Shown here one piece after another: positions 10,810 to 21,959 of a stretch of DNA of 64,000 bases; position 1 is the stretch's first letter, and every line of letters begins with the position of its first letter. The stretch spans positions 99,501 to 163,500 of the forward strand of contig JBAMJV010003765.1 in assembly GCA_037951105.1 (NCBI GenBank), written 5' to 3'. The notes beneath the pieces are model-generated. The model did no database searches. It was given only the letters and a program-made list of their open reading frames with translations, and was not told where the DNA came from. The stretch is from Echinarachnius parma. Its lineage: Eukaryota; Echinodermata; Echinoidea; Clypeasteroida; Echinarachniidae. The translations under genes and the position numbers were made by a program.

Positions 10810-12060
10810 CTACTTTTCGATGCTGTAAGTAACCTTGCAATTTGATGTCCTTGGGAGTTGGGAGTGCAGTATAGGGAAGCATTTTTTTTTTTTTTTTTTT
10901 TTACAGAACTTTTTTTTCATTCATCGTTCAAAACTTTTCACTTTCTTAGGAGTATTGCGAACAGTATTTCAGATACATGTAAAGCTTGTTTGACAGTCTT
11001 TTGTTCTATTTAATGTTTTAAATGTCCAATGTCATTAATATCTGGGGCAATTAAAAGAGGAAGCAATCATTGACATTTTTGTTTCTTTATCGTACAATTG
11101 TATCCTTGCAGTGTCCTTTGTACTTAGAATGCAATCTTAGGAAGCATCTTTTTTTGACAGAACATTTTTTTTCATTCATCATTTTAAACTTGTGATATTC
11201 TTGGGAGTATTGGGAGCGGTTTTTCAGAGAAGTGTATTTTTTCTTTTGTTTGATTTAATGTGCTAAATGATGACACGCGCAGTACCCCGGGGGTACCGTT
11301 GTACCCCGGTATCCCGCGTTGTGTAGCGCCATCTTGTGTCCATCCGAAGTACAACCGTACCGCAGAGCAATCATGGACGCCGCTGGTGTATTGCGTTGTG
11401 CATGCAGCCCTTGTATGCACGCTACCCCGGCCGCAAAGAGAGCATTTTGAACGTAATTTAAAAGCATAATGAAAATAATTTTGCACTCTTTGTGACCCCA
11501 GTGTACAGCCCTGAAAAATAAATAAATTATTAAACAAAATGGCGGATTTTCATTTGGTACCCCTGGGTACCATTTATGTCATCAAATGTCCAATGTTTTA
11601 GTTCATCATGTTAAACTTGTGATATTCAAGGGAATGTTAGGAGCAGTATTTCAGATAAAGCATTTTTTGACAGCCTTTTGTTCAATTTAACATTTTACAT
11701 ATGTGCAATGTCCTTGTTATCTGGAGCAATTTAACATTTTAAATGTGCAATGTCCTTGTTATCTGGAGCAATCTAATGAGGAAGCATTTTTGAAATGTTC
11801 TTTTTAATTTATTGTAAAATGTTAACCTTGCAAAGTGGTTGGTCCTTGATAATGTAATCATTGTGAATCATTTTTTTTTTACAGAACATTTTTTTAAAAC
11901 GTGTGACATTCTTGGTAATAAATGGGAACAGTATTTTAGTTATTTAAAGTATTTTTTGACAGATTTGTTTTATTCATCTTTTTCTAATATGCAATGTCCT
12001 TGGTATCTGGAGCAATTTAAAAAGGAAACATTAACAAAGATTCTTTAAATTTATAATTGA
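10810..12060. repeat. Degenerate tandem array with poly-T/ACAGAAC units
   Basis: The order TTTTTTACAGAAC, CTTGTGATATTCTTGGGAGT, GAGCAGTATTTCAGAT, ATGTCCTTGTTATCTGGAGC recurs about four times (starting near 10850, 11120, 11600 and 11830). Unit sizes vary by deletion. The array is interrupted by the ATGACA element at 11280-11582. Confidence 0.75.
11280..11582. mobile_element. TIR element with ATGACA ends, short form (303 bp)
   Basis: ATGACACGCGCAGTACCCCG at the left and GGTACC...TGTCAT at the right match the ends of 4982-5798. The flanks are TAAATG and CAAATG (5 of 6 identical). The intact array unit reads ...TTTAAATGTCCAATG, so this is a clear insertion. Frames across it on both strands are not conserved as protein between the two copies. 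Confidence 0.75.
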
Positions 12061-12611
12061 ATTTTGTTCCTTTTTCATTGTTTCTAACCTATTCAAGAAA
12101 CTGATAGCATCATTCATGTACATGTTGCCATCATTTCTGTAAATGTACTTAAACTAGATATTGCCATCCCAAATCTGAATCTTTTGTACACATTTTTAAA
12201 AGAATGTATAGGTCTACCTTTAAAGCATATTAGATGTTTGTTCCTGTGTTACTAGAAAAAGGGGGCGAGAACCCATTATTATTTGCAGTTGTACACAAGA
12301 TGACCTTTTTGAGACGTTGCTTCGGGGGGATCCTGTCGCCACATATTTTGCGCATGCCATCGTCCTGTTTTGCGGAATTCCCAGTCGTATGCTCTGCATA
12401 AATGAATGGTTAAAATTCATATGAATTGATGTTTCGGTGAAAACAACCTTATACGTATGTATAATGAATGTTGATAGTCATACTTTTTTTTCCCCTTTTA
12501 CAATTTCAATTTTTTGCCGTGCAAATTACAATTTTTGTGGGGTGGGTGGGGTGGATTAATCCTTGCAAAAATGGGTCGCCATGTCGACATCTAATACAGA
12601 TAGTAATATGT
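12061..12611. other. No recognised feature
   Basis: AT-rich sequence, then GGTGGGTGGGGTGG near 12540. Nothing recognisable. Confidence 0.4.
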
Positions 12612-12880
12612 TGAAATAAAATACAGTCCAACCCCTCTCTGCTGCCACCTGTCCGAAGCAGCCAACCTGCATATCTATAGAGACCACAAGTCTATAGAAG
12701 CTAACCTGCCTATATAGACCACCTGTCCAGAGCAACCTACCTAGCTGCCTGTAGTTGCCACCAAACATGATCCCCTGCAGTGAAAAGCAATGCCATGGAA
12801 CCTGTTTCTAGAGGTCACCTGTCTACAGTGGTCACTTTTTGTTGTTTCCTTATTTACATGTTGTTTGGCTGTATTCTTGC
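12612..12880. repeat. ACCTGTCTATA family, copy 2
   Basis: Phrases such as CACCTGTCCGAAGCAGCCAA and GGTCACCTGTCTACAGTGGT match 62225-62425 in the same order, including a shared GATCCC.TGCAG block. The family is present at 61-380 too. Confidence 0.65.
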
Positions 12881-13118
12881 TTATTAACCTGATGAGTTTA
12901 AGACTGAAAGCGTAAGTAGCTCTTATTAAATTGTTTTACAAGATATTGGATGGAAAAAGTAGCCCCCTAACATCAAAAATGAATTCTTTCCTTGTCTTTA
13001 ACTTGACTCCTTGTTATCATTCTACATTGGTCATTCCAACATCAGAGTGCTTTCGTTTTGTTCACGTCCACTACTGAACGCGTTGAGAGTGAGCCCCACT
13101 GCACTGGGTTGACTGGGA

Positions 13119-13126
13119 TGACGTCA
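13119..13126. promoter_or_regulatory. CRE palindrome TGACGTCA
   Basis: Perfect CREB/ATF-type site in the left arm of the 13043-13291 MITE. Confidence 0.3.
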
Positions 13127-13240
13127 TAAACAAGACACGGTGACCGTCGTTTGGGTCGCCGGTGAAAACAGGGGTGAACGCGTGCTCAAATCTGACGGTG
13201 AGCGTGTGGCCGATATTGACGCATGCGCAGTGCATGGAAA

Positions 13241-13248
13241 TGACGTCA
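13241..13248. promoter_or_regulatory. CRE palindrome TGACGTCA
   Basis: Second perfect site in the right arm of the same MITE. Confidence 0.3.
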
Positions 13249-13291
13249 TCTCGGCGAGGCGAGTGCACGTTCACCGAAAACGAAAGCACTG

Positions 13292-14140
13292 TATTGACTA
13301 CTCTCTGTTTTACATTTGTTTTCCTTCATTTTCGGGAATTTGACGATGCCCAGCCACATGACAAAATCCAATTTCATTTCCATTACAAATTTGCCTGAAC
13401 AGAAGACAAACAGTATCCAATTATTGCCTTCTAATCATCTTGACTTCTTGGCATCACGTTAACAACGCTCATCCCAAAAGCAAAGAGGGATGGATAGTTT
13501 ACTCCTCCCGAGTGGTGTCGATTCCTCGGGGCATGCGCCTTGACTCTTTCGCACATTCCACGGTCGGTCGTAACAACTCGTAAAAACACAGTACCGATTT
13601 CACACGTGTAACGTAACCTATCTCTGGTGAATACTATCTATGTACATGCGCATGTTGAGAGGGTAGTAAAGTCATTCATTTGATCCCAAACCCCATTTGA
13701 GCATTGTTAGTACCTCTAGGATGTATCTTTTGCAAAAACCATCTCATGTAGAGAAAGAAGTAAGGGATGGGGGAGGGGCCGTGACCCATTTATCTTTCAG
13801 CACCTTTGGACAGGGGCGCGCTTTAATCATGAGTAATTGGAAGGCGTGAAAATAATACCGGAGCATTTCTGGAAAGAAGAAATATTGAGTCTTCAATACA
13901 TGTAGATTTGAAGATGGGTGCTCCTTGGTCAATTTCCCTTTTGAAATTTGATATTTTTATGGGTCTATGGTTATAGACAGGGAAAGAATTCATTTTTGAT
14001 TTTATGGGGCTACTTTTTCCATCCAACTGCAAATTTGTAATACAATTAAATTGGATATTTTGAGGGATTTTTATTATTGATTGGGAAACAAGTGATAATA
14101 TTGGTGGTAGTTGTTTCATTCTTGAATATATTTCTGTTGT
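13292..14140. other. No recognised feature
   Basis: Mixed unique sequence. Short open frames near 13744-14146 have no splice context and no recognisable motif. Confidence 0.4.
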
Positions 14141-14216
14141 TGCCATTGCCCATTGCCTGGGAACCTGGTGGACCCTGTATTGACTCTATGGGGATTGCAA
14201 ATCTTGCAGTGAATGG
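14141..14216. repeat. CATTGCCT...GAACCTGGTG short dispersed repeat, copy 1
   Basis: CCCATTGCCTGGGAACCTGG followed by CTCTATGGGGATTGCAAAT. Close relatives are at 27352-27432, 27625-27680 and 44254-44335. Each is about 75 bp and near other mobile DNA. Class unknown. Confidence 0.6.
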
Positions 14217-14782
14217 GTTAAAACTGTGTATGAATTACAACATCAATACAAAGACTAGCATTGCAACTTGTCTAATTCTTATTTTTTCTACTTGTTGAAA
14301 TTCAAAGTTCATCAATGGTTTGATTATATGTTATTTCTTAAAACTATTACAATAACAATAACATTACCAAAAGTCAAATTTTAAATATAATCTCACTCTA
14401 TGAAAAATGTTTGCTCAAAAATGTATAATAAATAATAGGTAACTATTGTATCTTGCTATAAAGCACATTTTCTCAATGGTGTAATAAAAATGAAACAGTC
14501 ATTAAAAAATATGTTTATACCAGTCATCATCTAAATGCTATGAACCAAAATGTGAGTAGCCAATATGTCTACCGAGCCAGTTAATATAATTTGTGGTTTA
14601 GGCACCTAGGGATTTATGCATTGGCACTGCACATGTAGTACATGTACATATGGAATCATGAACGTGGTAATTTCTAGTAAATCAATATCAATTGTACGCC
14701 CCAATCGAGTGCAAGGCTGGTTGGAGCAATTAATTATGATGTCAGTATGTGTTGCGCTTGGCCATTGACACTAGACTCTCTG
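14217..14782. other. No recognised feature
   Basis: AT-rich sequence with no repeat match and no plausible exon. Confidence 0.4.
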
Positions 14783-15215
14783 TTAAAGGGACCACCAGGC
14801 AAATAACAACACATAATTATATGTTTTGGTACCGTTTTGTGATATCAAATAGATAGGTACCCAACATTTTACAAAGGGTTGTGTAATTCATAAACAAAGC
14901 AATTAATTACCACCACTTTATACGGAACCACTAGTATTTCCTGGTTCCGTACGGGCAAAACATTTGCGAGTGCGCCAATGCTATTCACGCGTACGTTTGG
15001 AGACAATAGAATCCCGGACGATTCGTTCGCTCTGGACAAAGTAGTCTCGTACATGCAGACCCATGAACTCATACTTTAGAATGATGCGTTTTCCAATTAT
15101 TTTTTCTTTTCTTCCCTGGAAACATATTTTTGTGAACTTGTTGATGGAAATGGACTACTAAAGATGTTACCTTTCATTTATAAGAATATTATTTTTGGGT
15201 GATGGTACCCTTTAA
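14783..15215. mobile_element. Uninterrupted TTAA-flanked MITE (433 bp)
   Basis: TTAAAGGGACCACCAGGCAA at the left and GATGGTACCCTTTAA at the right. It is the reverse complement of the two outer parts of 6187-8171 and shows the pre-insertion state at that copy's break (GATATCAAATAGATAGGTACCC). The frame on the minus strand (MSSWVCMYETTL...) is also found in part in the other copy but is broken there. Confidence 0.85.
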
Positions 15216-15263
15216 TACAGAATTTTTTACAGGTGTATTTGGTTACCATTTAATCCCTTTATG

Positions 15264-15539
15264 CAGGGCTCGATACTCGCACTTGCCCGCTTTCCCAGGG
15301 CAAGTAAAAAATGATATTGGGGCAAGTAAAATCTAATAAATGGTCTACTTTGATTGCCCCGATCGGGCAAGTAACATTCACATTCAACTACGAGAGTAAG
15401 TGTAAATTTTCCTAACGTGTAAATCTCATCTAGAAGTAGCTGTGCAATTAAATTGTCTGTTTGGGCAAGTACAAATTAAAAATGTACGGTTTTACTTGCC
15501 CGAATGAACCAGTAGTGATAAAAGTTAGTGTGGAGTCTG
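15264..15539. mobile_element. CAGGG-end element with 7-bp TSD, copy A (276 bp)
   Basis: Begins CAGGGCTCGATACTCGCACT and ends TTAGTGTGGAGTCTG. Flanked by CTTTATG at 15257-15263 and 15540-15546. Internally it alternates TTGCCC and GGGCAA blocks. Orientation is opposite to copies B, C and D. Confidence 0.85.
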
Positions 15540-15864
15540 CTTTATGGAAACTGGGAAACATTGCCAGAGAACAAATCGCAAAACTGTTCATTTTTAGGTG
15601 AAATAACAATCCTTGTTTGCTCGATCAGTTTTCTTTATATTATTTACTTTATTTATAGCCAACATTCTTCCTTTTCTCATGACAAAATTTTTTTTAAAAT
15701 GACTTAAAAATGAAACCTGGGCACATATTCATAAAACCACACTAGCTTAGTTCCATTCTAAGTCTATTTTAGATGATAGGGATAAGTAAACGACATAACA
15801 TTTTTATTTATAGTGGCTAACTACGGTTATAGTGGTAAGTGATTATTATCTACTGAGTTAAACC
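15540..15864. other. No recognised feature
   Basis: AT-rich spacer. Text near 15718-15840 (ATTCATAAAACCACACTAG, TCTAAGTCTATTTTAGATG) is echoed near 42952-43010, suggesting another diverged repeat. Confidence 0.4.
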
Positions 15865-16108
15865 TAATGGCCCGGTCAGATATCAACGGATATCGGAAAC
15901 GTATGCCCAACAAATAGACAATTTGCGAAATTAAATTATCCAGTGATGAAAGTCGTCTCCATTGCTTTATGTACAAATCATAGAACAACGTACATCACCG
16001 GACAAGGAACGGACAAGAAACACATACGAACGGAGATGAACGGATGGAAAATTTAGCTCTCCGTTTGACGTCCGTTTACGCAATCCGTTGATATGTGACC
16101 GGGCTATA
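15865..16108. mobile_element. GGCCCGGTCA MITE, copy 1 (about 244 bp)
   Basis: Left TAATGGCCCGGTCAGATATC is mirrored by GATATGTGACCGGGCTATA on the right. Inside, GGACAAGGAACGGACAAGAA and CGTCCGTTTACG are shared with 31036-31278. Confidence 0.75.
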
Positions 16109-16635
16109 AATGGCGATTAAAAGGATCTCTTGTTGCACACATGGCTACATGTACATCATATATGAACTAAGCTATTGTGGTTGACGGTATGGGCCAAGAT
16201 AGATGTATAATTTGCCCACACAACAACATGTATCATATTTTAGGACAGGACACCACAGTTAACCATTTACCTTTAATCCTGTTTCCAGCCGAAACAAAAA
16301 CAAAAACAGAATAAACAAAGAAATAGTTCAAGTTAGGAGAGTTATATGGAGAGGACAGATAGGCGAGCAATAATTGTGTCTGGAATATGAGCAATCAATG
16401 TTTCATTGATTGCCTGCTGTGTTATTTGGCGAGATGAAGATATCATATTCTGCACAGACTTGTCATTAGATCCAGGGTGCTCACATTTTTCGAATGGCTC
16501 CCTCTTGTGACGAAAATGTGAACAGGTCTCTGCTTGGCAGAACTTTCTTTTCCTCTGGTAGGGAAATTGAGAAAGTAGAACATAATTATACTGTATTAGT
16601 ATATCCCCTAATGTAGTATGAATAAATGTTGTGAC
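16109..16635. other. No recognised feature
   Basis: Sequence leading into the large inverted repeat; nothing recognisable. Confidence 0.4.
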
Positions 16636-18103
16636 ATTTTTTGCTATAATCTTGGAAACAGTTTTTAATTTGGTATAAATACATTACTGATGAGAAAAAG
16701 TGATGTTTCCATTTTTTATTTTTGGTCCCAGGGTGCATTTTGGCGATTTTAAAGATAATTAGCTAATTTGCATATTTGTGAAATAAGGTCAGGGGTCATT
16801 TTCTATCTAGGAATAGTACAATATTGATAAAAACTAGTATTCTAGGGTATTTTGAGGCAAGTATTCCATTTCCGGTGCTCGTTTGTAAGTGCTGTATGGG
16901 AAACACTCTGAAATCCAAGATGGCTTCCCTTAATTTGCATATCTATGAATATTATTGATTTTCAGTGGCTACAGCCCCTAATAAGCAATAATTCCGGATT
17001 ATTATTTGTCAGTTATTTTCTAAGTATGTATTTATGATATCAAAGATGAGTTGCCATCGTGGCAACCTCTAGCAATGCATATTATTTGCATAATTATGTA
17101 TTTTACCTAATTTGCATATTCCCCCAAATCGAGTATATTTGGAACCCGGCAAGTAAAAAAGACAAGTAATACCACTTTTCCAAGGTTTTAGGGGGCAACG
17201 AATCCATTCATGATACTTATTTACCTGTATCACCATGGCATCCATCTCAAATCCAAGATGACTGCTCCCTAAATTACACATGTTATGATACACGACTATA
17301 TTATTTCGGTTATATTAGATTGATATTATAATGTTTTGACTTGTAATTATTGGAATGAGCAACTACAATACTTGAATCACAATGTGGTTGTTTGCTTACA
17401 GTAAGCAAATCATACTTTTATAAATTAAATGGCATTAAAGTAGCAAATAGCATTATTTACTTTAAAATGACAAATGCGGCCATCTTGGATTTATGTGGGT
17501 TGCCGAGGTGATACAGGTAAATAAGTATCATGAATGGATTCGTTGCCCCCTAAAACCTTGGAAAAGTGGTATTACTTGTCTTTTTTACTTGCCGGGTTCC
17601 CAATATACTCGATTTGGGGGAATATGCAAATTAGGTAAAATACATAATTATGCAAATAATATGCATTGCTAGAGGTTGCCACGATGGCAACTCATCTTTG
17701 ATATCATAAATACATACTTAGAAAATAACTGACAAATAATAATCCGGAATTATTGCTTATTAGGGGCTGTAGCCACTGAAAATCAATAATATTCATAAAT
17801 ATGCAAATTAGGGGAAGCCATCTTGGATTTCAGAGTGTTTCCCATACAGCACTTACAAACGAGCACCGGAAATGGAATACTTGCCTCAAAATACCCTAGA
17901 ATACTAGTTTTTATCAATATTGTACTATTCCTAGATAGAAAATGACCCCTGACCTTATTTCACAAATATGCAAATTAGCTAATTATCTTTAAAATCGCCA
18001 AAATGCACCCTGGGACCAAAAATAAAAAATGGAAACATCACTTTTTCTCATCATTAATGTATTTATACCAAATTAAAACTGTTTCGAAGATTATAGCAAA
18101 AAA
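16636..18103. repeat. 1.47-kb long inverted repeat (foldback)
   Basis: The left arm (about 16636-17262) and right arm (about 17475-18103) are reverse complements over some 630 bp with very few differences, for example TTTGGTCCCAGGGTGCATTT at 16722 and AAATGCACCCTGGGACCAAA at 18000. The 212-bp spacer has a perfect small hairpin, TTTGCTTAC-A-GTAAGCAAA (17391-17409). Arms include CAAGATGG and GCCACGATGGCAAC words also common at 62.5-64 kb. No target duplication was identified. A transcript would form a long double-stranded hairpin. Confidence 0.92.
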
Positions 18104-18271
18104 AATTGCTACTTTACATAACCTGATAGACTATATGTGCAAATGTTTAAATTGTATTTGACCTTTATGTATATGATATTTATAGGCCACATGTATGAAA
18201 TTGCAATGAATGTAATATATCTTTGTGTTTTTTGTGTGTGTTTTGTATCATTTTGGAGTGTATTTTGCATA

Positions 18272-18273
<2 letters not shown>

Positions 18274-18318
<45 letters not shown>
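18274..18318. repeat. (GT)n microsatellite
   Basis: About 22 uninterrupted GT steps. The open frame across it is a cysteine-valine artefact. Confidence 0.9.
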
Positions 18319-18321
<3 letters not shown>

Positions 18322-18549
18322 AAATTAGTCTTTGAATATTAAATGTGTTAGTATGGCATTCTTGGGTATGGTTGTGAGTGTTTTAATGGGTAATTTACCA
18401 GTATGTATTTCAATTATTTATATGTATATATTGATGAAGAATAAGTTTGAACTATTTTATGCTGTATTTTTGTATTCTGTTATGTCCTTTAATGTATTAA
18501 ACAGTTGTTTTTTGTGTAATGTAAAATGTGTAAACTAATAAAGTTTCCC

Positions 18550-18588
18550 TATTCCTTTCCTATTCTTAATTTTCTTTTACAGGTAAGT
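18550..18588 (+). promoter_or_regulatory. Candidate recursive splice site (3'ss abutting 5'ss)
   Basis: A pyrimidine-rich tract ending TTTTCTTTTACAG at 18582 is followed at once by GTAAGT (18583-18588). This zero-length junction is the defining sequence of recursive splicing sites in long introns of flies and vertebrates. A second 5' splice site GAG|GTAAGC lies 64 nt downstream (18646/18647), which would define an 'RS-exon' as described in vertebrates. The strand agrees with the possible exon at 46598. Splicing use is inference. Confidence 0.5.
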
Positions 18589-19239
18589 GCCCAGAAACAA
18601 AATGATGTGTTGCTAAAGTGATTTAGTTTAATGCCTGACAAATGAGGTAAGCTGTATTACTTGTAATTTATAGACGTTGATAAAAATGATATTTCAAATC
18701 GCTAGTAGATAATGTAGATATAACTAGATACTCGGGAGAATTGTCATCCAATAGGTTTAAAAAAGAAGAAGTAATTATTGTGTTATATATTGCGCAGTAG
18801 AGTATTATATATTTATATAGTTTCTGCACAATATAAGTGTACATTATTATTATTATGATTATGATTATGAAATGGGTGTGTGCAAGGTGCAAACATTTTT
18901 CATTTTTGGTGCCTTGTAAAGGAAGAGACCACACATTATCAAGCTCATCTAAGGCTTAGTCATCCATCATAAACAATCAACACGTTTAAAGGATAATAGT
19001 AGATAGAACTCGATACTCCAGAGAGAGAATTTATTAATGTGTTGTAAACAGTGGTACCTTGTTTTCTCCCATTGTGAGTTAAAAGGTTCAAATATCCTTA
19101 GTCAGCAATCATTGCGCCCCCCCCCCCCCCCTCCAAATTGGTAAACAATCAACTCTTATAGAAGATTATTAGAATTTGATTCTCTCAAGATACATTTTAT
19201 AGTTTTGGGTTGCATGCAGGCTACTCAAATGTGTTAATG

Positions 19240-19515
19240 CAAGCCTCCCCACTAACTTTTTTCCCCTCTACTAGCCCATTTGGGCAAGTGAAATCATAAA
19301 TGTTCAAATTTTACTTGCCCAAACAGAAAATTTACTTGCCCCGATTACTTCTAGATGAGATTTACAGGCAAAGAATTACACTCTTGCAGCTAAAGAGAAA
19401 TTGAAGTTGCCCAATTGATTGGGCATGTAAACTAGACAATTTATTGAATTTGACATGCCCGACACCAATTTTTACTTGCCCCCAGCAAGCGGGCAAGTGG
19501 TAGTGTCGAACCCTG
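19240..19515. mobile_element. CAGGG-end element with 7-bp TSD, copy B (276 bp)
   Basis: Reads CAAGCCTCCCCACTAACT at the left and GTGTCGAACCCTG at the right, flanked by GTTAATG (19233-19239, 19516-19522). The tandem unit it hit occurs elsewhere as GTGTTAATGTTTGGT, a true empty site. Confidence 0.88.
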
Positions 19516-19715
19516 GTTAATGTTTTGGTGCCTGGGTATTTACTCCCGGCGTGATTTAGGAGATGCAAGTTGTCAAGCTCGTCTGATTCTTAGTCAGCAA
19601 TCATTGCCAACAAAAAAAAAGGTGAACAATCAACTCTTGTAGAAGATTATTAGAATTTTTATTCTCCCAAGATATCTTCTGAAATATTGGGATATATGCA
19701 GGGTGCTGAAATGTG

Positions 19716-20101
19716 TTAAAGGGATCTAGTAACTTTGTTGACCTGTGCAAAAAGTGATGAATGGTTGATGCAATGTATATTGTTGTTATCTCATATGTCC
19801 ACAGGGTATTGTGTGAAAATTTCAAGTCAAATGGACATTGTATGGCCAAGTAATGAGCGAAAATGCAAAGTGATATTCAGTAACTCACTGCACTCACTTT
19901 GTACACAGAAGAAAAACTCGCCCGGAGTTTTTCTTATCTGAATACTTCAATTATACATATCTTTGTAACGAAAGGGAAATTTGAAAAACCAAAACCTGTC
20001 CCGTGATTTTATTGTTAATACGAATACAACAAGGTATAAGGGAACCGCTAGAATTAGAATTTTATTTTGAGGATTTGGACAATGTTACTAAATCCCTTTA
20101 A
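19716..20101. mobile_element. 390-bp TTAAAGGGA MITE family, copy 2
   Basis: TTAAAGGGATCTAGTAACTT to GTTACTAAATCCCTTTAA, in reverse orientation to copy 1. It interrupts the 195-bp array between two recognisable unit halves. A small inverted region, AACTCGCCCGGAGTTTTTCT near 19916, lies in the body. Confidence 0.88.
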
Positions 20102-20314
20102 TGTTTTGGTGCCTGGGTATTTCCTCCCGTGTCGTGATTTAGAAGAAGCAAGTTGTCGAGCTCAGCTGATTCTTAGTCACCCCTCATAGCAAAACAATTG
20201 GGGCACGATCAACTCTTATAGAAAATTATGAGATAAAACCAGATAGAACTAGATACTCCAGAGGTGACTTTGGAACAATGGGATGTATTTTTCAAAATTA
20301 ATATCAAAATTGAT

Positions 20315-20490
20315 GTTCAGGGGATACTTTTCAAGCTCCCCAGCATGACAATAGCAAGTGCTTTAAAAATTTGTTTTGCATTGAACCTTTTGTAAATTTA
20401 GCAGGGGTCTTTTATGTTTTGGGTGCTCATTTTGGCATTTTAGGGGTTAGATCGTCCTGAGCCTCTGTGTATTTTTTCCACTGATGCAGG
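20315..20490. repeat. Dispersed repeat (GGGGATACTTTTCAAGC family)
   Basis: GGGGATACTTTTCAAGCTCC through GTGTATTTTTTCCACTGATG, an insertion in the tandem array. It matches 4585-4790 in reverse complement and part of 3989-4400. Confidence 0.6.
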
Positions 20491-21385
20491 GTGCTAAAAT
20501 GTGTTTTAATGTTTGGTGCCTCGTGAACTCCCATGTTGATTTAGAATATACAACGAGTTATGCACATCTAATTCTTAGTCATCCACCATAACAACAAATT
20601 TGTGAACAATCAACTCTTGTAGAAGATTATTAGAATTTGGTTCTTTCGCGATACCTTTTGAAGTATTGGGATGTATATGCAGAGCGCTATTAATGTGTTC
20701 ATGTTTGGTACCTCGTAAGCTCCCATTGTGAGTTAGAAGTTACAACAAGTCATGCTCATTGATTTCTTAGTCACCCATATCATAGCAAAACAATCGGGGA
20801 AACAATCAACTCTTGTAGAAGATAATTAGAATTTGATTCTTTTTAGATACTTTTTGAAGTACTGGGATGTACATTATGCAGAGTGCTAAAAGGTGTTAAT
20901 GTTTGGTACCTCGTAAGCTCCCATGGTGATTTTAGAAGATACAACAAGTCATGCTCATGTGATTTCTTAGTCACCCATATTATAGCAAAACAATCAGGAA
21001 ACAATCAACTCTTGTAGAAGATAATTAGAATTTGATTCTTTCGCGATACCTTTTGAAGTATTGGGATGTACATGTATATGCAGAGCGCTATTAATGTGTT
21101 CATGTTTGGTGCCTCGTGAACTCCCATGGTGATTTAGAAGATACAACAAGTCATGCTCATGTGATTTCTTAGTCACCCATATTATAGCAAAACAATCGGG
21201 AAACAATCAACTCTTGTAGAAGATAATTAGAATTTGATTCTTTCGAGATACCTTTTGAAGTATTGGGATGCATATGCAGAGCGCTAAAAGGTGTTAATGT
21301 TTGGTGCCTCGTGAACTCCCATGGTGATTTAGAAGATGAAAAAAAAGTCATGCCCCGTGCGATTCTTAGTCACCTATATCATTGC

Positions 21386-21959
21386 AGACATATGGGACAA
21401 AAAATGGCGACATATAGAGTGCAGATATGTCTGTCACGATGTGACACTCCCGGCGCTAAGTTGGAAAAAGTTAGATTTCAGTGGTTATAGTTCAGTAGTT
21501 TAATTTCTCTGGTAAACCATGGTGGCCATTACCTAGTGGGTTTGGTTTAATAACTCTAGGGAAAATGCAAAGTCTTGTAGGCGAGGGGTTCAGAAGAATT
21601 GGTAACTCTGTTGCCTCTTGACCAAAGTAATGTAGTCTGCTATGACTGCTATGTGTGAATGAGCGATTATTCTAAAATATAAGTGAACTGCTCAAATTCC
21701 AAATTATGAATTCTGTAGATTTTGACATAGTTACTAATTCCTTTAAATTTAATTCATGTATTTAATTAATTTCTTTTCTTATTGTGCAGAACCACGTTTC
21801 AGTGTATCATGGTGCGTGTTTGAGGAACAAGGGATATTGTTAAATGCACTTAATACTTTTAAAGAAGTCGGTGCAAGAGGGTGCCAACATTTGTTTAATT
21901 CTGGTTCCTCTGGAGCTTCTGCCTCTAGTACTTCAGATGGAGAAACAAGAAATTGCAAG
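21386..21959. other. No recognised feature
   Basis: Single-copy-looking. A 3'-splice-like TTATTGTGCAG at 21779-21789 precedes an open frame ending at 22040, but that frame runs into a tandem repeat and has no good donor. Confidence 0.35.

Larger units (their letters stand above)
13043..13291. mobile_element. CpG-rich MITE with two CRE palindromes
   Basis: The left end CAGAGTGCTTTCGTTTTG and the right end CGAAAACGAAAGCACTG are inverted repeats, continuing inward as TTCACGT / ACGTTCA. The element is clearly richer in CG dinucleotides than its flanks. Perfect TGACGTCA lies at 13119-13126 and 13241-13248, roughly symmetric within the element. CAG-type ends suggest hAT, but I could not find a clear target duplication. 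Confidence 0.65.
18890..21385. repeat. Tandem array, about 195-bp unit, with three insertions
   Basis: The unit contains TTTGGTGCCTCGTGAACTCC, TCTTAGTCACCCATAT, AAACAATCAACTCTTGTAGA and TGAAGTATTGGGATGTA. GGTGCC/GGTACC positions are 18908, 19053, 19527, 20108, 20515, 20707, 20905, 21108 and 21303. Steps are 192-203 bp where undisturbed. The long steps equal one unit plus an insertion: 474 = 191 + 283 (copy B plus TSD), 581 = 195 + 386 (MITE), and 407, about one unit plus 212 (20315-20490 repeat). Units at the left end are more diverged. Confidence 0.9.

Noticed and set aside
18890..21385. Spaced repeats as a CRISPR array
   Set aside because: Units are about 195 bp and similar over their whole length; there are no short repeats separating unique spacers, and the DNA is eukaryotic.
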